From: Bacteroidales bacterium
Lineage (GTDB): Bacteria > Bacteroidota > Bacteroidia > Bacteroidales > UBA7960
NCBI GenBank assembly: GCA_007122505.1
Contig: SKTQ01000063.1
Coordinates: 1 to 37,609 of the forward strand
Length of the DNA stretch: 37,609 nucleotides
Reading direction: 5' to 3'
The notes under the pieces were generated by a model that saw only the letters and a list, made by a program, of their open reading frames with translations, was not told where the DNA came from and searched no databases. Shown here in pieces: positions 8,333 to 15,158 of the stretch; the stretch's first letter is position 1, and every line of letters starts with the position of its first letter. Made by a program: the position numbers and the translations under genes.

Positions 8333-9091
8333 ATGGTAGAAAAAATTAAGAAATATTTGTCTGATTTAGAGGAAGAAAAAGGAATTGAAATTCTTCTTGC
8401 TTGTGAGACAGGTTCGAGAGCATGGGGCTTCCCTTCACCAGACAGTGATTTTGATGTTCGAATTATTTACAAACATGAGAAAGATTGGTATTTAGGTCTG
8501 ACCGAAGAAAAAGACACAATCGAATGTTTTCTTGAAAACAATGAGATTGATATATGCGGTTGGGACTTGAGAAAAAGCCTTCGATTACTTGCAAAATCGA
8601 ATCCCCCTTTGCTCGAAAGAATTCAATCACCGATAATTTATAAAGTTGATAAAGAGTTCCTGACTGGAATTAATTCAGTTGCCCAAAAGACTTATTCAAG
8701 AATTGCCACAATCCACCATTATTTGAGTATGGCAAAAAAGGCATTTGAAGAAGTCGCAAATTCAGATGAATATAAACTGAAAAAATTCTTTTATGCACTT
8801 CGTTCGTCTGTGGCTTGTTTATGGATTTTAGAAAAGGAGGAAATTCCACCAATTGAACTTGGAAAAATGTTAAATGGACTCGATTTACCTGCAATTTTAA
8901 AAACAAGGATTGGAGAACTAATTGAAATAAAGTCATCTATTAGCGAAACTTACTTATATAAAGGTGAGAATGAGTTGATTGAATTCATGAAAGCCTGTAT
9001 TGAAAGAGCGGAAAACGAATCACAAAGTTTGCCAGCTTCAAAATGGAAAATGACTGATTTGAATGATTTTTTTCTCAAAACATTAGATTGA
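8333..9091 (+). CDS. RlaP/YcgL-type nucleotidyltransferase (polymerase-beta superfamily), copy 1
   Basis: The 252-residue protein has the polymerase-beta-type nucleotidyltransferase signature near its N terminus: ETGSRAWGF (Gly27-Ser28) followed by PDSDFDVR with metal-binding Asp39 and Asp41. The following segments (DICGWDLRKSLRLLAKSNPPLLE) match the family of predicted nucleotidyltransferases known as YcgL or RlaP, which comparative genomics has linked to RNA repair operons. The exact reaction is unknown. The C-terminal half is helical. The frame could start at a TTG three bases earlier, but the ATG at 8333 is preferred. A related but different gene follows after only 3 bases, so the two form an operon. 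The region is clearly AT-richer than the flanks, which suggests horizontal acquisition. Confidence 0.85.
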   Translation: MVEKIKKYLSDLEEEKGIEILLACETGSRAWGFPSPDSDFDVRIIYKHEKDWYLGLTEEKDTIECFLENNEIDICGWDLRKSLRLLAKSNPPLLERIQSPIIYKVDKEFLTGINSVAQKTYSRIATIHHYLSMAKKAFEEVANSDEYKLKKFFYALRSSVACLWILEKEEIPPIELGKMLNGLDLPAILKTRIGELIEIKSSISETYLYKGENELIEFMKACIERAENESQSLPASKWKMTDLNDFFLKTLD

Positions 9092-9094
9092 TTC

Positions 9095-10156
9095 ATGACA
9101 ATTGAGGATTTACGAAACAGAGGAATGATAATACTTGAATGTATTAGTGGAAGTAAAGCATACGGATTAGATACACCGACTTCTGACACTGACATTAAAG
9201 GAGTTTTTATTCTGCCGAAAGCGGAATATTATGGATTGGACTATACTCCTCAGGTGAATAATGAAACAAACAATGTTACATTTTATGAGCTTGGAAGGTT
9301 CATGGAGTTGCTTTCGCTAAACAATCCAAACATTTTGGAATTACTCAACACACCAGAGAATGCCATAATCTATAAGCATCCCTATCTGTCTGAAATTAAA
9401 CCTGAATTGATTTTATCCAAACTTTGCAGTAAAACTTTCGGAAAATTTGCATTATCACAGATTAAAAAAGCGAAAGGGCTAAAAAAGAAGATTGTAAATC
9501 CTGTTGCAAAAGAGCGGAAAAGTGTATTGGCATTTTGTTTTGTTAATTACGAACAAGGAGCGATTCCACTTGAAAAATATTTGGAAATTAAGGGCTGGAA
9601 TCAAGAAAATTGCGGATTAGTGAATATCCCATACATGAAAGATGTTTACGGATTATACTATTCTGAAGGTCTTGGATTCAGTGGAATAATGAAAAGTAAA
9701 GACTCAAATGATGTTTGTTTAAGTTCAATACCAAAAGGAACTAAGCAAGAATCTCTGCTGTATTTTAATCGGGACGGCTACTCGACATATTGCAAGGAAC
9801 ATCGTGAATATTGGGATTGGGTTGGTAAACGAAACGATGAAAGATATGTAAACACTAAAAGTCACGGAAAGAATTATGATGCTAAAAATATGATGCATGT
9901 ATTCAGACTTTTAGAAATGGCTATCGAAATCGGGAAAGAGAAAAAAGTCAATGTAAAAAGACCAAATCGGGATTTTTTATTTGAAATAAAATCAGGTAAA
10001 TTCGAATACGAGGAATTGTTAAAAATGGCTGACATTAAACAGGAGGAAATGGAATTAGCATTTGAAAATTCAGAATTACCAAACGAACCTGATTTGGCAA
10101 CGATAAACAATTTAACTTATAGATTGAGAGATAGATTTTATAAAGACAAAGAATAA
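9095..10156 (+). CDS. RlaP-type nucleotidyltransferase (polymerase-beta superfamily), copy 2
   Basis: The 353-residue protein carries the same catalytic layout as its neighbour, with CISGSKAYGL (Gly19-Ser20) and PTSDTDIKG (Asp31 and Asp33), followed by ELGRFMELLSLNNPNILELL. It is about 100 residues longer than copy 1, with an additional basic region rich in Lys (about 120-145) and a C-terminal part containing KSHGKNYDAKNMMHVFRLLEMA. The two proteins resemble each other in the catalytic core only, so they look like a functional pair rather than a recent duplication. Start ATG 9095 lies 3 bases after the stop of copy 1. Of the 60 bases 9481-9540 only 19 are G or C, against 31 of 60 at 5041-5100. 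The substrate is unknown; RNA end processing or tRNA modification is a family-based guess. Confidence 0.85.
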   Translation: MTIEDLRNRGMIILECISGSKAYGLDTPTSDTDIKGVFILPKAEYYGLDYTPQVNNETNNVTFYELGRFMELLSLNNPNILELLNTPENAIIYKHPYLSEIKPELILSKLCSKTFGKFALSQIKKAKGLKKKIVNPVAKERKSVLAFCFVNYEQGAIPLEKYLEIKGWNQENCGLVNIPYMKDVYGLYYSEGLGFSGIMKSKDSNDVCLSSIPKGTKQESLLYFNRDGYSTYCKEHREYWDWVGKRNDERYVNTKSHGKNYDAKNMMHVFRLLEMAIEIGKEKKVNVKRPNRDFLFEIKSGKFEYEELLKMADIKQEEMELAFENSELPNEPDLATINNLTYRLRDRFYKDKE

Positions 10157-10266
10157 ACAACGAAATACCAACATCATGTGTAATGCATTGGAATTTAGTT
10201 GTTTGTGTGAAATATTCTGCCCCGAATCGGCTTTTGCAACGGCAGACAGACAAGAAGCCCGCATAC

Positions 10267-10300
10267 CCCAACGTTTCATACATTTGACCGTTGGGCCCAA
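10267..10300. repeat. Hairpin and overlapping 10-bp palindrome
   Basis: CCCAACG at 10267-10273 pairs with CGTTGGG at 10289-10295 across a 15-base loop. The right arm overlaps the perfect palindrome TTGGGCCCAA at 10291-10300. There is no T run, so it is not an ordinary terminator, though it might end the transcript of the nucleotidyltransferase pair. Confidence 0.55.
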
Positions 10301-10395
10301 GCGAAAAAACGCACCCTTTCATTAGCCAAATTAACTGATTTTTTTTATTGTATGACCAAGCGAAAAACAATAATTATTAAGAAAAAGTATCAGAC

Positions 10396-10534
10396 CTCCT
10401 GATCCTGCCACTGAATATCAATTAGCTAAAACTCTTGTGGTAAAAAAAACAGCCACAAAGCGCTGCACTGAGTTTGTCGAAGTGGCACAAAGGATACAAA
10501 AAATGCGACACCAAGAACTGCAACAGATCAGGAG
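10396..10534. repeat. Inverted-repeat-bounded element with internal REP-like palindrome
   Basis: The element is bounded by perfect 9-bp inverted repeats, CTCCTGATC (10396-10404) and GATCAGGAG (10526-10534). Inside lie a hairpin TTGTGG (10435-10440)/CCACAA (10453-10458) and CACTGAGTTTGTCGAAGTG at 10466-10484, which I recognise as a form of a REP-like motif (CTTCGACAA-CTCAG) scattered in many bacterial genomes. No transposase is encoded, so it could be a small non-autonomous element or a REP cluster. Confidence 0.4.
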
Positions 10535-10595
10535 TTCAGAAGTATAGAATTACACCCCTGTTTGAGAATATTCACAAAGAAGGAATTAGGCTGAA

Positions 10596-10702
10596 ATGAC
10601 AGGAACAACAAAAGATTTAATTAACTATCGAATTGAGAGGGCAAAGGAAACTCTGGAAGACGCTAAACTATTGACCGAAAAACAGCTGTGGAATTCTACC
10701 AT
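10596..10702 (+). pseudogene. Truncated HEPN-domain gene (N-terminal stub)
   Basis: The frame begins with an ATG in a reasonable context and reads TKDLINYRIERAKETLEDAK and then LLTEKQLWNSTI. This matches the first helix of HEPN-domain proteins, whose usual continuation (INRLYYA...) would be expected directly after. At that point the similarity stops: the frame runs on into the antisense of the small membrane-protein gene and no HEPN core, and hence no RxxxxH ribonuclease site, is present. Intact members are about 130 residues; only about 36 remain. HEPN proteins commonly pair with nucleotidyltransferases, and two nucleotidyltransferase genes lie just upstream. The downstream part was presumably deleted at the junction near 10700. 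Confidence 0.65.
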
Positions 10703-10927
10703 TTACATCCCGGCAATGCCCTGTGTATTTTCCTTCAAATCCTTATTGCTTTCACAGTCTTCCGGGATACCGGAGGCACAGGAGCACGGTTTTTGCTTTC
10801 CTGAATCCGGATCGTAAGTGCTTGTACAAGACTTTGTAAAGGTTTCACCGGGCTTAATGAACATTTTAATGGCAATGCCTCCTATGGCAAGTGCCAGCAG
10901 TATAACGGCTAAAATAATGGCTTCCAT
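10703..10927 (-). CDS. Small Cys-rich single-pass membrane protein
   Basis: The 74-residue protein has one N-terminal membrane helix (EAIILAVILLALAIGGIAIK, residues 2-21), then a short basic segment and a Cys-rich tail with five cysteines (CTSTYDPDSGKQKPCSC and GIPEDCES). Short proteins of this form, annotated only as membrane or secreted protein, occur in other Bacteroidota; I know of no assigned function. The tail faces the periplasm or cytoplasm and could bind metal or form disulfides. It lies in the same direction as the TrmH-family gene and begins 126 bases after its stop. Its 3' end meets the broken HEPN gene, so the last residues (about GIAGM) could be altered by that junction. Confidence 0.7.
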   Translation of the reverse strand: MEAIILAVILLALAIGGIAIKMFIKPGETFTKSCTSTYDPDSGKQKPCSCASGIPEDCESNKDLKENTQGIAGM

Positions 10928-11053
10928 AGCTTAATGTGCTTTTTCTTTGTTTTTTTGATGATGATGATTTATTGCAAAGAAATACGTCTCTGCATCTTAA
11001 AAAAAAACCAACAATCAAATACTGAATAAATAACAAACAACCGGGCTGAATGT

Positions 11054-11833
11054 TCAGGTTGCGGCCGTTTTGCTGCGTATGCAAGCCATCAGGATGCCTG
11101 CGGCCATGGCGGCGTTCAGCGATTCAGCCACTTCAAATTGCTGACTCTCTTTTCCGGAAGGAATCGATATTTTTTTTTGGGCCGCTTTCAATATTTTTTC
11201 TGACAATCCTTTGGACTCATTACCGATCACGATAGCCGCCGGCAAGGTAAAAGACATATTGTGGAGGCTCTCTCCACCGGTTGAAGCTGCATATACAGGA
11301 ATTTGACTGCTGTTATTCTTGATAAAAGTCAGGATATCGGTGTAATACAAACGGGTTCGCAAAAATGACCCCATGCTTGCCTGGATAACCTTTGGGTTAT
11401 ACAAGTCGGCAGTATCGGGCGAGCAAAATATATGCCGCACACCAAACCAATCGGCGGTGCGTATGATGGTTCCCAGGTTGCCGGGATCCTGCAAATTTTC
11501 TAGAATAAGAATCAGATCATCTTTTGCAAAGGCCGCAGGTGGGGTGTGCTGAGGCTTATTAACCACTGCCAGCACCCGGTTTGGGCTTTTAAGGCTGCTG
11601 ATCCGCTCAAGCTGCTTTGGACTGACCGTTACTTTGTCCACATTTTCAGGAATGTGTGCTTCCATCTCCTCTATCCAGTCAACTGTGGCGTAAACCGATA
11701 CAACATCTGCAAAATCCGAAGCGATCAGCTCCTGTACGATCTTTTCTCCTTCAGCAACAAACTGATGGTGCCGGTCGCGGAACTTTTTCATTTGCAGCGA
11801 CCTGATGTGCTTTAGCTGGGTTGTTGTGATCAT
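11054..11833 (-). CDS. TrmH/SpoU-family RNA 2'-O-methyltransferase
   Basis: The 259-residue protein has an N-terminal substrate-binding domain (about 1-100, with FVAEGEKIVQELI) and a C-terminal SPOUT catalytic domain with a trefoil knot. All three SpoU motifs are visible: ENLQDPGNLGTIIRTADWFG, AIVIGNESKGLS, and SIPSG followed by VAESLNAAMAAGILM. Such enzymes methylate ribose 2'-hydroxyls of rRNA or tRNA using S-adenosylmethionine; RlmB-like rRNA methylation is the likely role, but the exact site cannot be told. It is transcribed away from the island and is separated from the rplI end by the bidirectional terminator at 11911-11944. The start ATG at 11833 gives the usual family beginning with a short linker before the KKFRDRHHQFVAEGEK segment. 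Confidence 0.93.
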   Translation of the reverse strand: MITTTQLKHIRSLQMKKFRDRHHQFVAEGEKIVQELIASDFADVVSVYATVDWIEEMEAHIPENVDKVTVSPKQLERISSLKSPNRVLAVVNKPQHTPPAAFAKDDLILILENLQDPGNLGTIIRTADWFGVRHIFCSPDTADLYNPKVIQASMGSFLRTRLYYTDILTFIKNNSSQIPVYAASTGGESLHNMSFTLPAAIVIGNESKGLSEKILKAAQKKISIPSGKESQQFEVAESLNAAMAAGILMACIRSKTAAT

Positions 11834-11910
11834 ATGTTTATTAAAGCACCGAAGTTAAGAACAATATTGGTATTGAAGTCCGTTTCATCATTTACCTGCA
11901 GGCCTGAAAC

Positions 11911-11944
11911 AAAAAAACCTGTCATATAAGCGACAGGTTTTTTT
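11911..11944 (-). terminator. Terminator of the rpsF-rpsR-rplI operon
   Basis: A 13-bp perfect stem, AAAAAAACCTGTC (11911-11923) and GACAGGTTTTTTT (11932-11944), with an 8-base loop lies 17 bases after the rplI stop codon. The A/T ends give a U run on both strands, so it can act in both directions. Confidence 0.93.
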
Positions 11945-11961
11945 ATAGAGCCTATGAATAA

Positions 11962-12411
11962 CTATTCACCAAAAACCTCGAATTTCAGTTCCGGGCGTAC
12001 TTCCTTGTGCAAATTGATTTTTGCAGAATATATGCCCACTTCCTTGATGGCATCACCGTCGAGCATGATTTTCTTACGGTCAATTTCAAGGCCGAATTGT
12101 TCTTTAATGGCTTCCGCAATTTGCAATGCATTTACAGAACCGAAGATTTTTCCGGATGTACCCACTTTGGCGGCAATCCGAACTTCGATATCCTGCAGTT
12201 TTTCGGCCATTTTTTCCGCTTCCTTCCGGACCTTTTCTTCCTTGAACTCACGCTGCCGGATGGTTTCGGCCAGCTTCTTCTTTTCAGAAGGGATGGCAAT
12301 GATGGCTAAGCCTTTTGGAATAAGATAGTTGGTGGCGTAACCGTCTTTCACGGTAACCAGATCGTCTTTGAACCCCAGGTTGGGAACGTCTTGTTTTAAA
12401 ATGATTTCCAT
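11962..12411 (-). CDS. rplI: 50S ribosomal protein L9
   Basis: L9 binds 23S rRNA at the base of the L1 stalk and helps keep the reading frame. The 149-residue protein has normal length and the typical N-terminal domain (MEIILKQDVPNLGFKDDLV and then the conserved GYATNYLIPKGLA), a long connecting helix rich in Lys and Glu (about 42-75), and the C-terminal RNA-binding domain with GKIFGSVNALQIAEAI. It is the last gene of the rpsF-rpsR-rplI operon, starting 12 bases after the rpsR stop. Confidence 0.98.
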   Translation of the reverse strand: MEIILKQDVPNLGFKDDLVTVKDGYATNYLIPKGLAIIAIPSEKKKLAETIRQREFKEEKVRKEAEKMAEKLQDIEVRIAAKVGTSGKIFGSVNALQIAEAIKEQFGLEIDRKKIMLDGDAIKEVGIYSAKINLHKEVRPELKFEVFGE

Positions 12412-12423
12412 TATTGTACCTCC

Positions 12424-12696
12424 CTATTTTAAAAGATCCGCTACATAAGGCATAATGGCCAGATGACGAGCCCTTTTAATGGCTTTGGCCACTTTGCGCT
12501 GATACTTTACCGATGTTCCGGTGATCCTTCTGGGAAGGATCTTGCCCTGCTCGTTTACAAACTTCAGCAGGAAATTGGCATCCTTGTAGTCAATATATTT
12601 GATGCCCGCCTTCTTGAAGCGGCAGTATTTTTTCTTTTTGATATCCACAGCAATGGGTGCCAGGTATCTTATTTCTGAATTCTGTTGTACAGCCAT
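12424..12696 (-). CDS. rpsR: 30S ribosomal protein S18
   Basis: S18 forms a heterodimer with S6 on the platform of the small subunit. The 90-residue protein includes KKKYCRFKKAGIKYIDYKD and the conserved core LLKFVNEQGKILPRRITGTS followed by KYQRKVAKAIKRARHLAIMPY. Length and motifs are normal. It sits between rpsF and rplI in the standard order, with 27 bases between the rpsF stop and its start, so it is translated from the same message. Confidence 0.98.
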   Translation of the reverse strand: MAVQQNSEIRYLAPIAVDIKKKKYCRFKKAGIKYIDYKDANFLLKFVNEQGKILPRRITGTSVKYQRKVAKAIKRARHLAIMPYVADLLK

Positions 12697-12723
12697 GTTT
12701 CAATGTTTTTTAGGTACTACCTT

Positions 12724-13089
12724 TTAGTTTTCTTTTTCTCCTTCTGTTTCCTTAACGGCTTCCTTTTCACGCCGTTTTTTCTCGTTGTAGGCAACGGCGT
12801 GCTTGTCCAACGCTACAGTGAGAAAACGTATCACTTTCTCGTCACGCTTCATCTCCAGCTCAAGGTCTTTCACCAGCTGGGTGTCGGCTTTGAACTCTAT
12901 CAGGTGATAAAAACCGGTGGATTTTTTTTGGATCGGATAGGCCATTTTGCGCAAGCCCCAATGGTCCTCATACACAATCTCTGCCCCCTTGTTTTTCAGG
13001 TAGTCCTGAAACTTACTTACCGTTTCCTTCATCTGTTCATCAGACAAAACGGGAGTCATAATGAAAACGGTTTCGTACTGTCTTACCAT
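12724..13089 (-). CDS. rpsF: 30S ribosomal protein S6
   Basis: S6 binds 16S rRNA together with S18. Choosing the ATG at 13087-13089 gives a 121-residue protein beginning MVRQYETVFIMTPVLSD, the normal start for the family; a longer frame upstream to 13140 would add 17 residues without similarity. Conserved parts include GLRKMAYPIQKKSTGFYHL and the RNA-binding stretch KRDEKVIRFLTVALDK. The C-terminal tail is charged (KKRREKEAVKETEGEKEN), common in Bacteroidota S6. It is first in its operon and preceded by a long leader with a strong palindrome, which may serve for regulation by S6-S18. Confidence 0.97.
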   Translation of the reverse strand: MVRQYETVFIMTPVLSDEQMKETVSKFQDYLKNKGAEIVYEDHWGLRKMAYPIQKKSTGFYHLIEFKADTQLVKDLELEMKRDEKVIRFLTVALDKHAVAYNEKKRREKEAVKETEGEKEN

Positions 13090-13150
13090 TTTGATTTGTT
13101 TAATGTGTTTGTAATGATTTTCAATTATCCGTTTTAACATGCATTATTCA

Positions 13151-13249
13151 TGCTTTTAATTTAGGTCAGATGCAAGGCGTCGAAAGCCGCTGACATAGTA
13201 TTCTATTTCAAGGCTTTCGCAACGAAGCAGATGGCCTGAAGTAAAAGCA
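13151..13249 (-). promoter_or_regulatory. Structured leader element (99-base imperfect palindrome) upstream of rpsF
   Basis: Outer arms at 13151-13167 and 13233-13249 match at 14 of 17 positions when one is reverse-complemented. An inner perfect 8-bp stem, CGAAAGCC (13181-13188) and GGCTTTCG (13212-13219), encloses a further small hairpin ATAG-TATT-CTAT. It lies between the predicted promoter and the rpsF start and would be transcribed in the 5' leader. It could be the S6-S18 autoregulatory structure known from other bacteria, or a dispersed repeat that happens to sit here. Confidence 0.5.
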
Positions 13250-13367
13250 CTTGAAAAAAGGAAACAAATTGAGTTTTTGCAATTTTTTGATCTTATTATT
13301 CATTTATTCAGGTTAATACAACAATTTGTTTGCTTTTTGTGAATAATGCAGGCTATAAAACGAGGTG

Positions 13368-13395
13368 CAAAGGTAATCAAAAATTTTAAATCAAA
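13368..13395 (-). promoter_or_regulatory. Promoter of the rpsF operon
   Basis: On the minus strand a -7 box TACCTTTG (13368-13375, followed by CACC) fits the Bacteroidota TAnnTTTG consensus, with a TTTG (13392-13395) 16 bases upstream as the -33 element. The predicted transcript would have a leader of roughly 270 bases before the rpsF start codon. Confidence 0.6.
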
Positions 13396-13468
13396 GCACT
13401 GAAAATTGGATATTTCATCAGCATGCCGGAAGTAAAAAATATCTGAAAAAAGAAAAGCGAAAGCAGGA

Positions 13469-15070
13469 TCATTCTTTGCCTTCAACCTTCCGGTAAGGTA
13501 CAATGCGATAATAATCGGAGGGATAGATGCCCGCGGAGATAAGTATTTGTCTCAGTGTAAATTGCACATTCAATTGTTTTACCGTACCCAGACTGTCCAG
13601 GTCGAAGGTGACAAATTTTTCGCGCATGGACCGGTTTCGCCAGTGGGCACGGAAGGTGTCAAAATGCCAGTGTTCAAGGTCTGCAATCATCTCTTCATCA
13701 TTCCATAGTTGCATCACCAGGTGCCCATCCTCATGGAGTCTGATTTCAGCATTGTCATAAACCTGGTGTTTATAGTTACCTGCATATGCTTCCAGCGGCA
13801 GGGAAGGTGAGGTGCCTGATTGTCTTTGATCTTCAATGGCCTGCCGACTTTCCAGGGTTTCAGTTTTCAGTGTGGTGAATTGGTCAAAATAGTATGCATG
13901 CCAGTCTTTTGCCTCCTCAGTCTCAAGAATGGCATCCAGGATGGTATAGATCACCGCTGGTCTGAAACTACAGTACAGGTTGCTGGCCACAATGATTCCC
14001 AGGTCTTTTTCGGGCATGAGTAACAAAAAAGAGGTCATGCCGTCGGTGGCTCCGCTGTGTTGCGATACCCTGTAACCCTTGTATTCCCTGAGCCCCCATC
14101 CAAGGCCGTATCCTGTCAGCGGATCACGCAGGGGGTCATCAATGGGGAATACCTGGTGGGGCTGGTGGGTTTCAAGAATATTTTCCTTGCTGATCAGTTG
14201 TTGTCCATTGTAGGTTCCCGGTTCGCCCAGATGCAAAAGCATCCAGCGGGCCATATCGGTCACCGATGCATTTACCGAAGCGGCGGGACCCACATTGTCA
14301 AAATTGCGGCGGGGTATCACCACAACCTCACCGAATATTTCCTGGTGAGGCCATGCGGCATTGTCCAGGTTATCCAGCTGATTTATGGATGTGCTTGCCG
14401 TGGTCATCTGCAGTGGCAAAAACAATCGTTCGCTCATGAAGTCATCCCAGCTCGACCCTGAAACGGCTTCAATGATCTGTCCGGCAACCATATACATGAT
14501 GTTGCTGTACACATAACCTGCACGGAAGGTTTGTTCAAATGGCATATGCCTGACAAAGTCCATGATGGTTTCCGGGTCCCGGCCGGGCATAAAACGTAAC
14601 CTGTTTCCTGTCAGCCGTCCAATGCCCACCCGGTGTGATAACAGATCGCGCACGGTAATATGCTCGCTAACCCAGGGATCCGATAGTGTAAACCATGGCA
14701 AATGGTCACGAACCCTGTCGTCCCAAGCCATTTTGCCTTCGTCAACCAGCATCGCTATGGCGGCGGTTGTCATGGCTTTGGTAAGGGATGCCATCCCGAA
14801 AACCGTACGTTCATCAACCGCTTCACCGGAACCCAGTTTTCGCTCGCCAAATCCTTTAGCATATACCAGTTCTCCTTCCATTACAACAGCGACAGCCATA
14901 CCGGGAATACCATAATCGGCCATTCCGCGCTCCATGAAAGCAGGCAGGCCGGCAAGCTTTTGCTGTACAAATTCTTGAAGGTTTTCATGGTTCTCTCCAT
15001 ATGCCGCTGCCGGGGGAAATAATCCCAATAACAAAATCAGGAGAAAAAATGCGCTTGTTTTTTGCTGCAT
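13469..15070 (-). CDS. Serine hydrolase of the class C beta-lactamase/penicillin-binding-protein family
   Basis: The 533-residue protein has an Sec signal peptide (about residues 1-24) and a beta-lactamase-like catalytic domain at about 30-390. The three active-site motifs are present: SLTK with nucleophile Ser95 and Lys98, the YSN triad at 188-190, and HSG in the stretch SQHSGATDG. A separate C-terminal domain (about 410-525) follows, of the kind often attached to such hydrolases. Members act as D,D-peptidases, esterases or D-amino-acid peptidases; true beta-lactamase activity cannot be inferred. It is probably periplasmic. It is transcribed alone in the same direction as the genes upstream, 88 bases after the desulfhydrase-like gene. 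Confidence 0.9.
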   Translation of the reverse strand: MQQKTSAFFLLILLLGLFPPAAAYGENHENLQEFVQQKLAGLPAFMERGMADYGIPGMAVAVVMEGELVYAKGFGERKLGSGEAVDERTVFGMASLTKAMTTAAIAMLVDEGKMAWDDRVRDHLPWFTLSDPWVSEHITVRDLLSHRVGIGRLTGNRLRFMPGRDPETIMDFVRHMPFEQTFRAGYVYSNIMYMVAGQIIEAVSGSSWDDFMSERLFLPLQMTTASTSINQLDNLDNAAWPHQEIFGEVVVIPRRNFDNVGPAASVNASVTDMARWMLLHLGEPGTYNGQQLISKENILETHQPHQVFPIDDPLRDPLTGYGLGWGLREYKGYRVSQHSGATDGMTSFLLLMPEKDLGIIVASNLYCSFRPAVIYTILDAILETEEAKDWHAYYFDQFTTLKTETLESRQAIEDQRQSGTSPSLPLEAYAGNYKHQVYDNAEIRLHEDGHLVMQLWNDEEMIADLEHWHFDTFRAHWRNRSMREKFVTFDLDSLGTVKQLNVQFTLRQILISAGIYPSDYYRIVPYRKVEGKE

Positions 15071-15158
15071 GACTTAAATATTTTGACATTGTAAAAGTAA
15101 TGCCGGTTATCCATAATTGCAAAACCATGCAGGTTAAACTGCATCAAATAATATTAGA

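Larger units (their letters stand above)
10157..10595. other. Non-coding, repeat-rich part of the AT-rich island
   Basis: This 439-base stretch has no convincing gene. It contains several inverted repeats, listed separately: a CCCAACG/CGTTGGG hairpin overlapping the palindrome TTGGGCCCAA, a TTGTGG/CCACAA hairpin, a CACTGAGTTTGTCGAAGTG element, and a 9-bp inverted repeat CTCCTGATC/GATCAGGAG 121 bases apart. A frame from 10374 to 10547 is open but has no start and passes through the repeats, so I do not call it a gene. Confidence 0.6.
13090..13468. other. Intergenic region between rpsF and the serine hydrolase gene
   Basis: The 379 bases hold the predicted rpsF promoter and the palindromic leader element. 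No tRNA or small gene is evident. No clear terminator follows the serine hydrolase gene (stop at 13469), so its transcript could run into the rpsF operon. Confidence 0.6.

Noticed and set aside
10150..10320. Integron attC-like site after the second nucleotidyltransferase gene (GTTGGGC and a CCCAACG arm).
   Set aside because: GTTGGGC fits the right-end box of an attC site, but its complement lies only 15 bases away instead of at the far end of a 60-140-base site, and no matching left box or integrase gene is present.
10374..10547. Open frame without start in the repeat-rich stretch.
   Set aside because: It has no start codon, runs through the REP-like palindrome and inverted repeats, and its peptide shows no recognisable family.
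12685..13137. Long open frame antisense to rpsF.
   Set aside because: The opposite frame is clearly ribosomal protein S6; the antisense frame has hydrophobic, low-complexity content and no support.
13469..15070. A beta-lactamase conferring drug resistance.
   Set aside because: The motifs fit the wider family of serine hydrolases and D,D-peptidases, and the protein is far longer than AmpC; resistance cannot be inferred.
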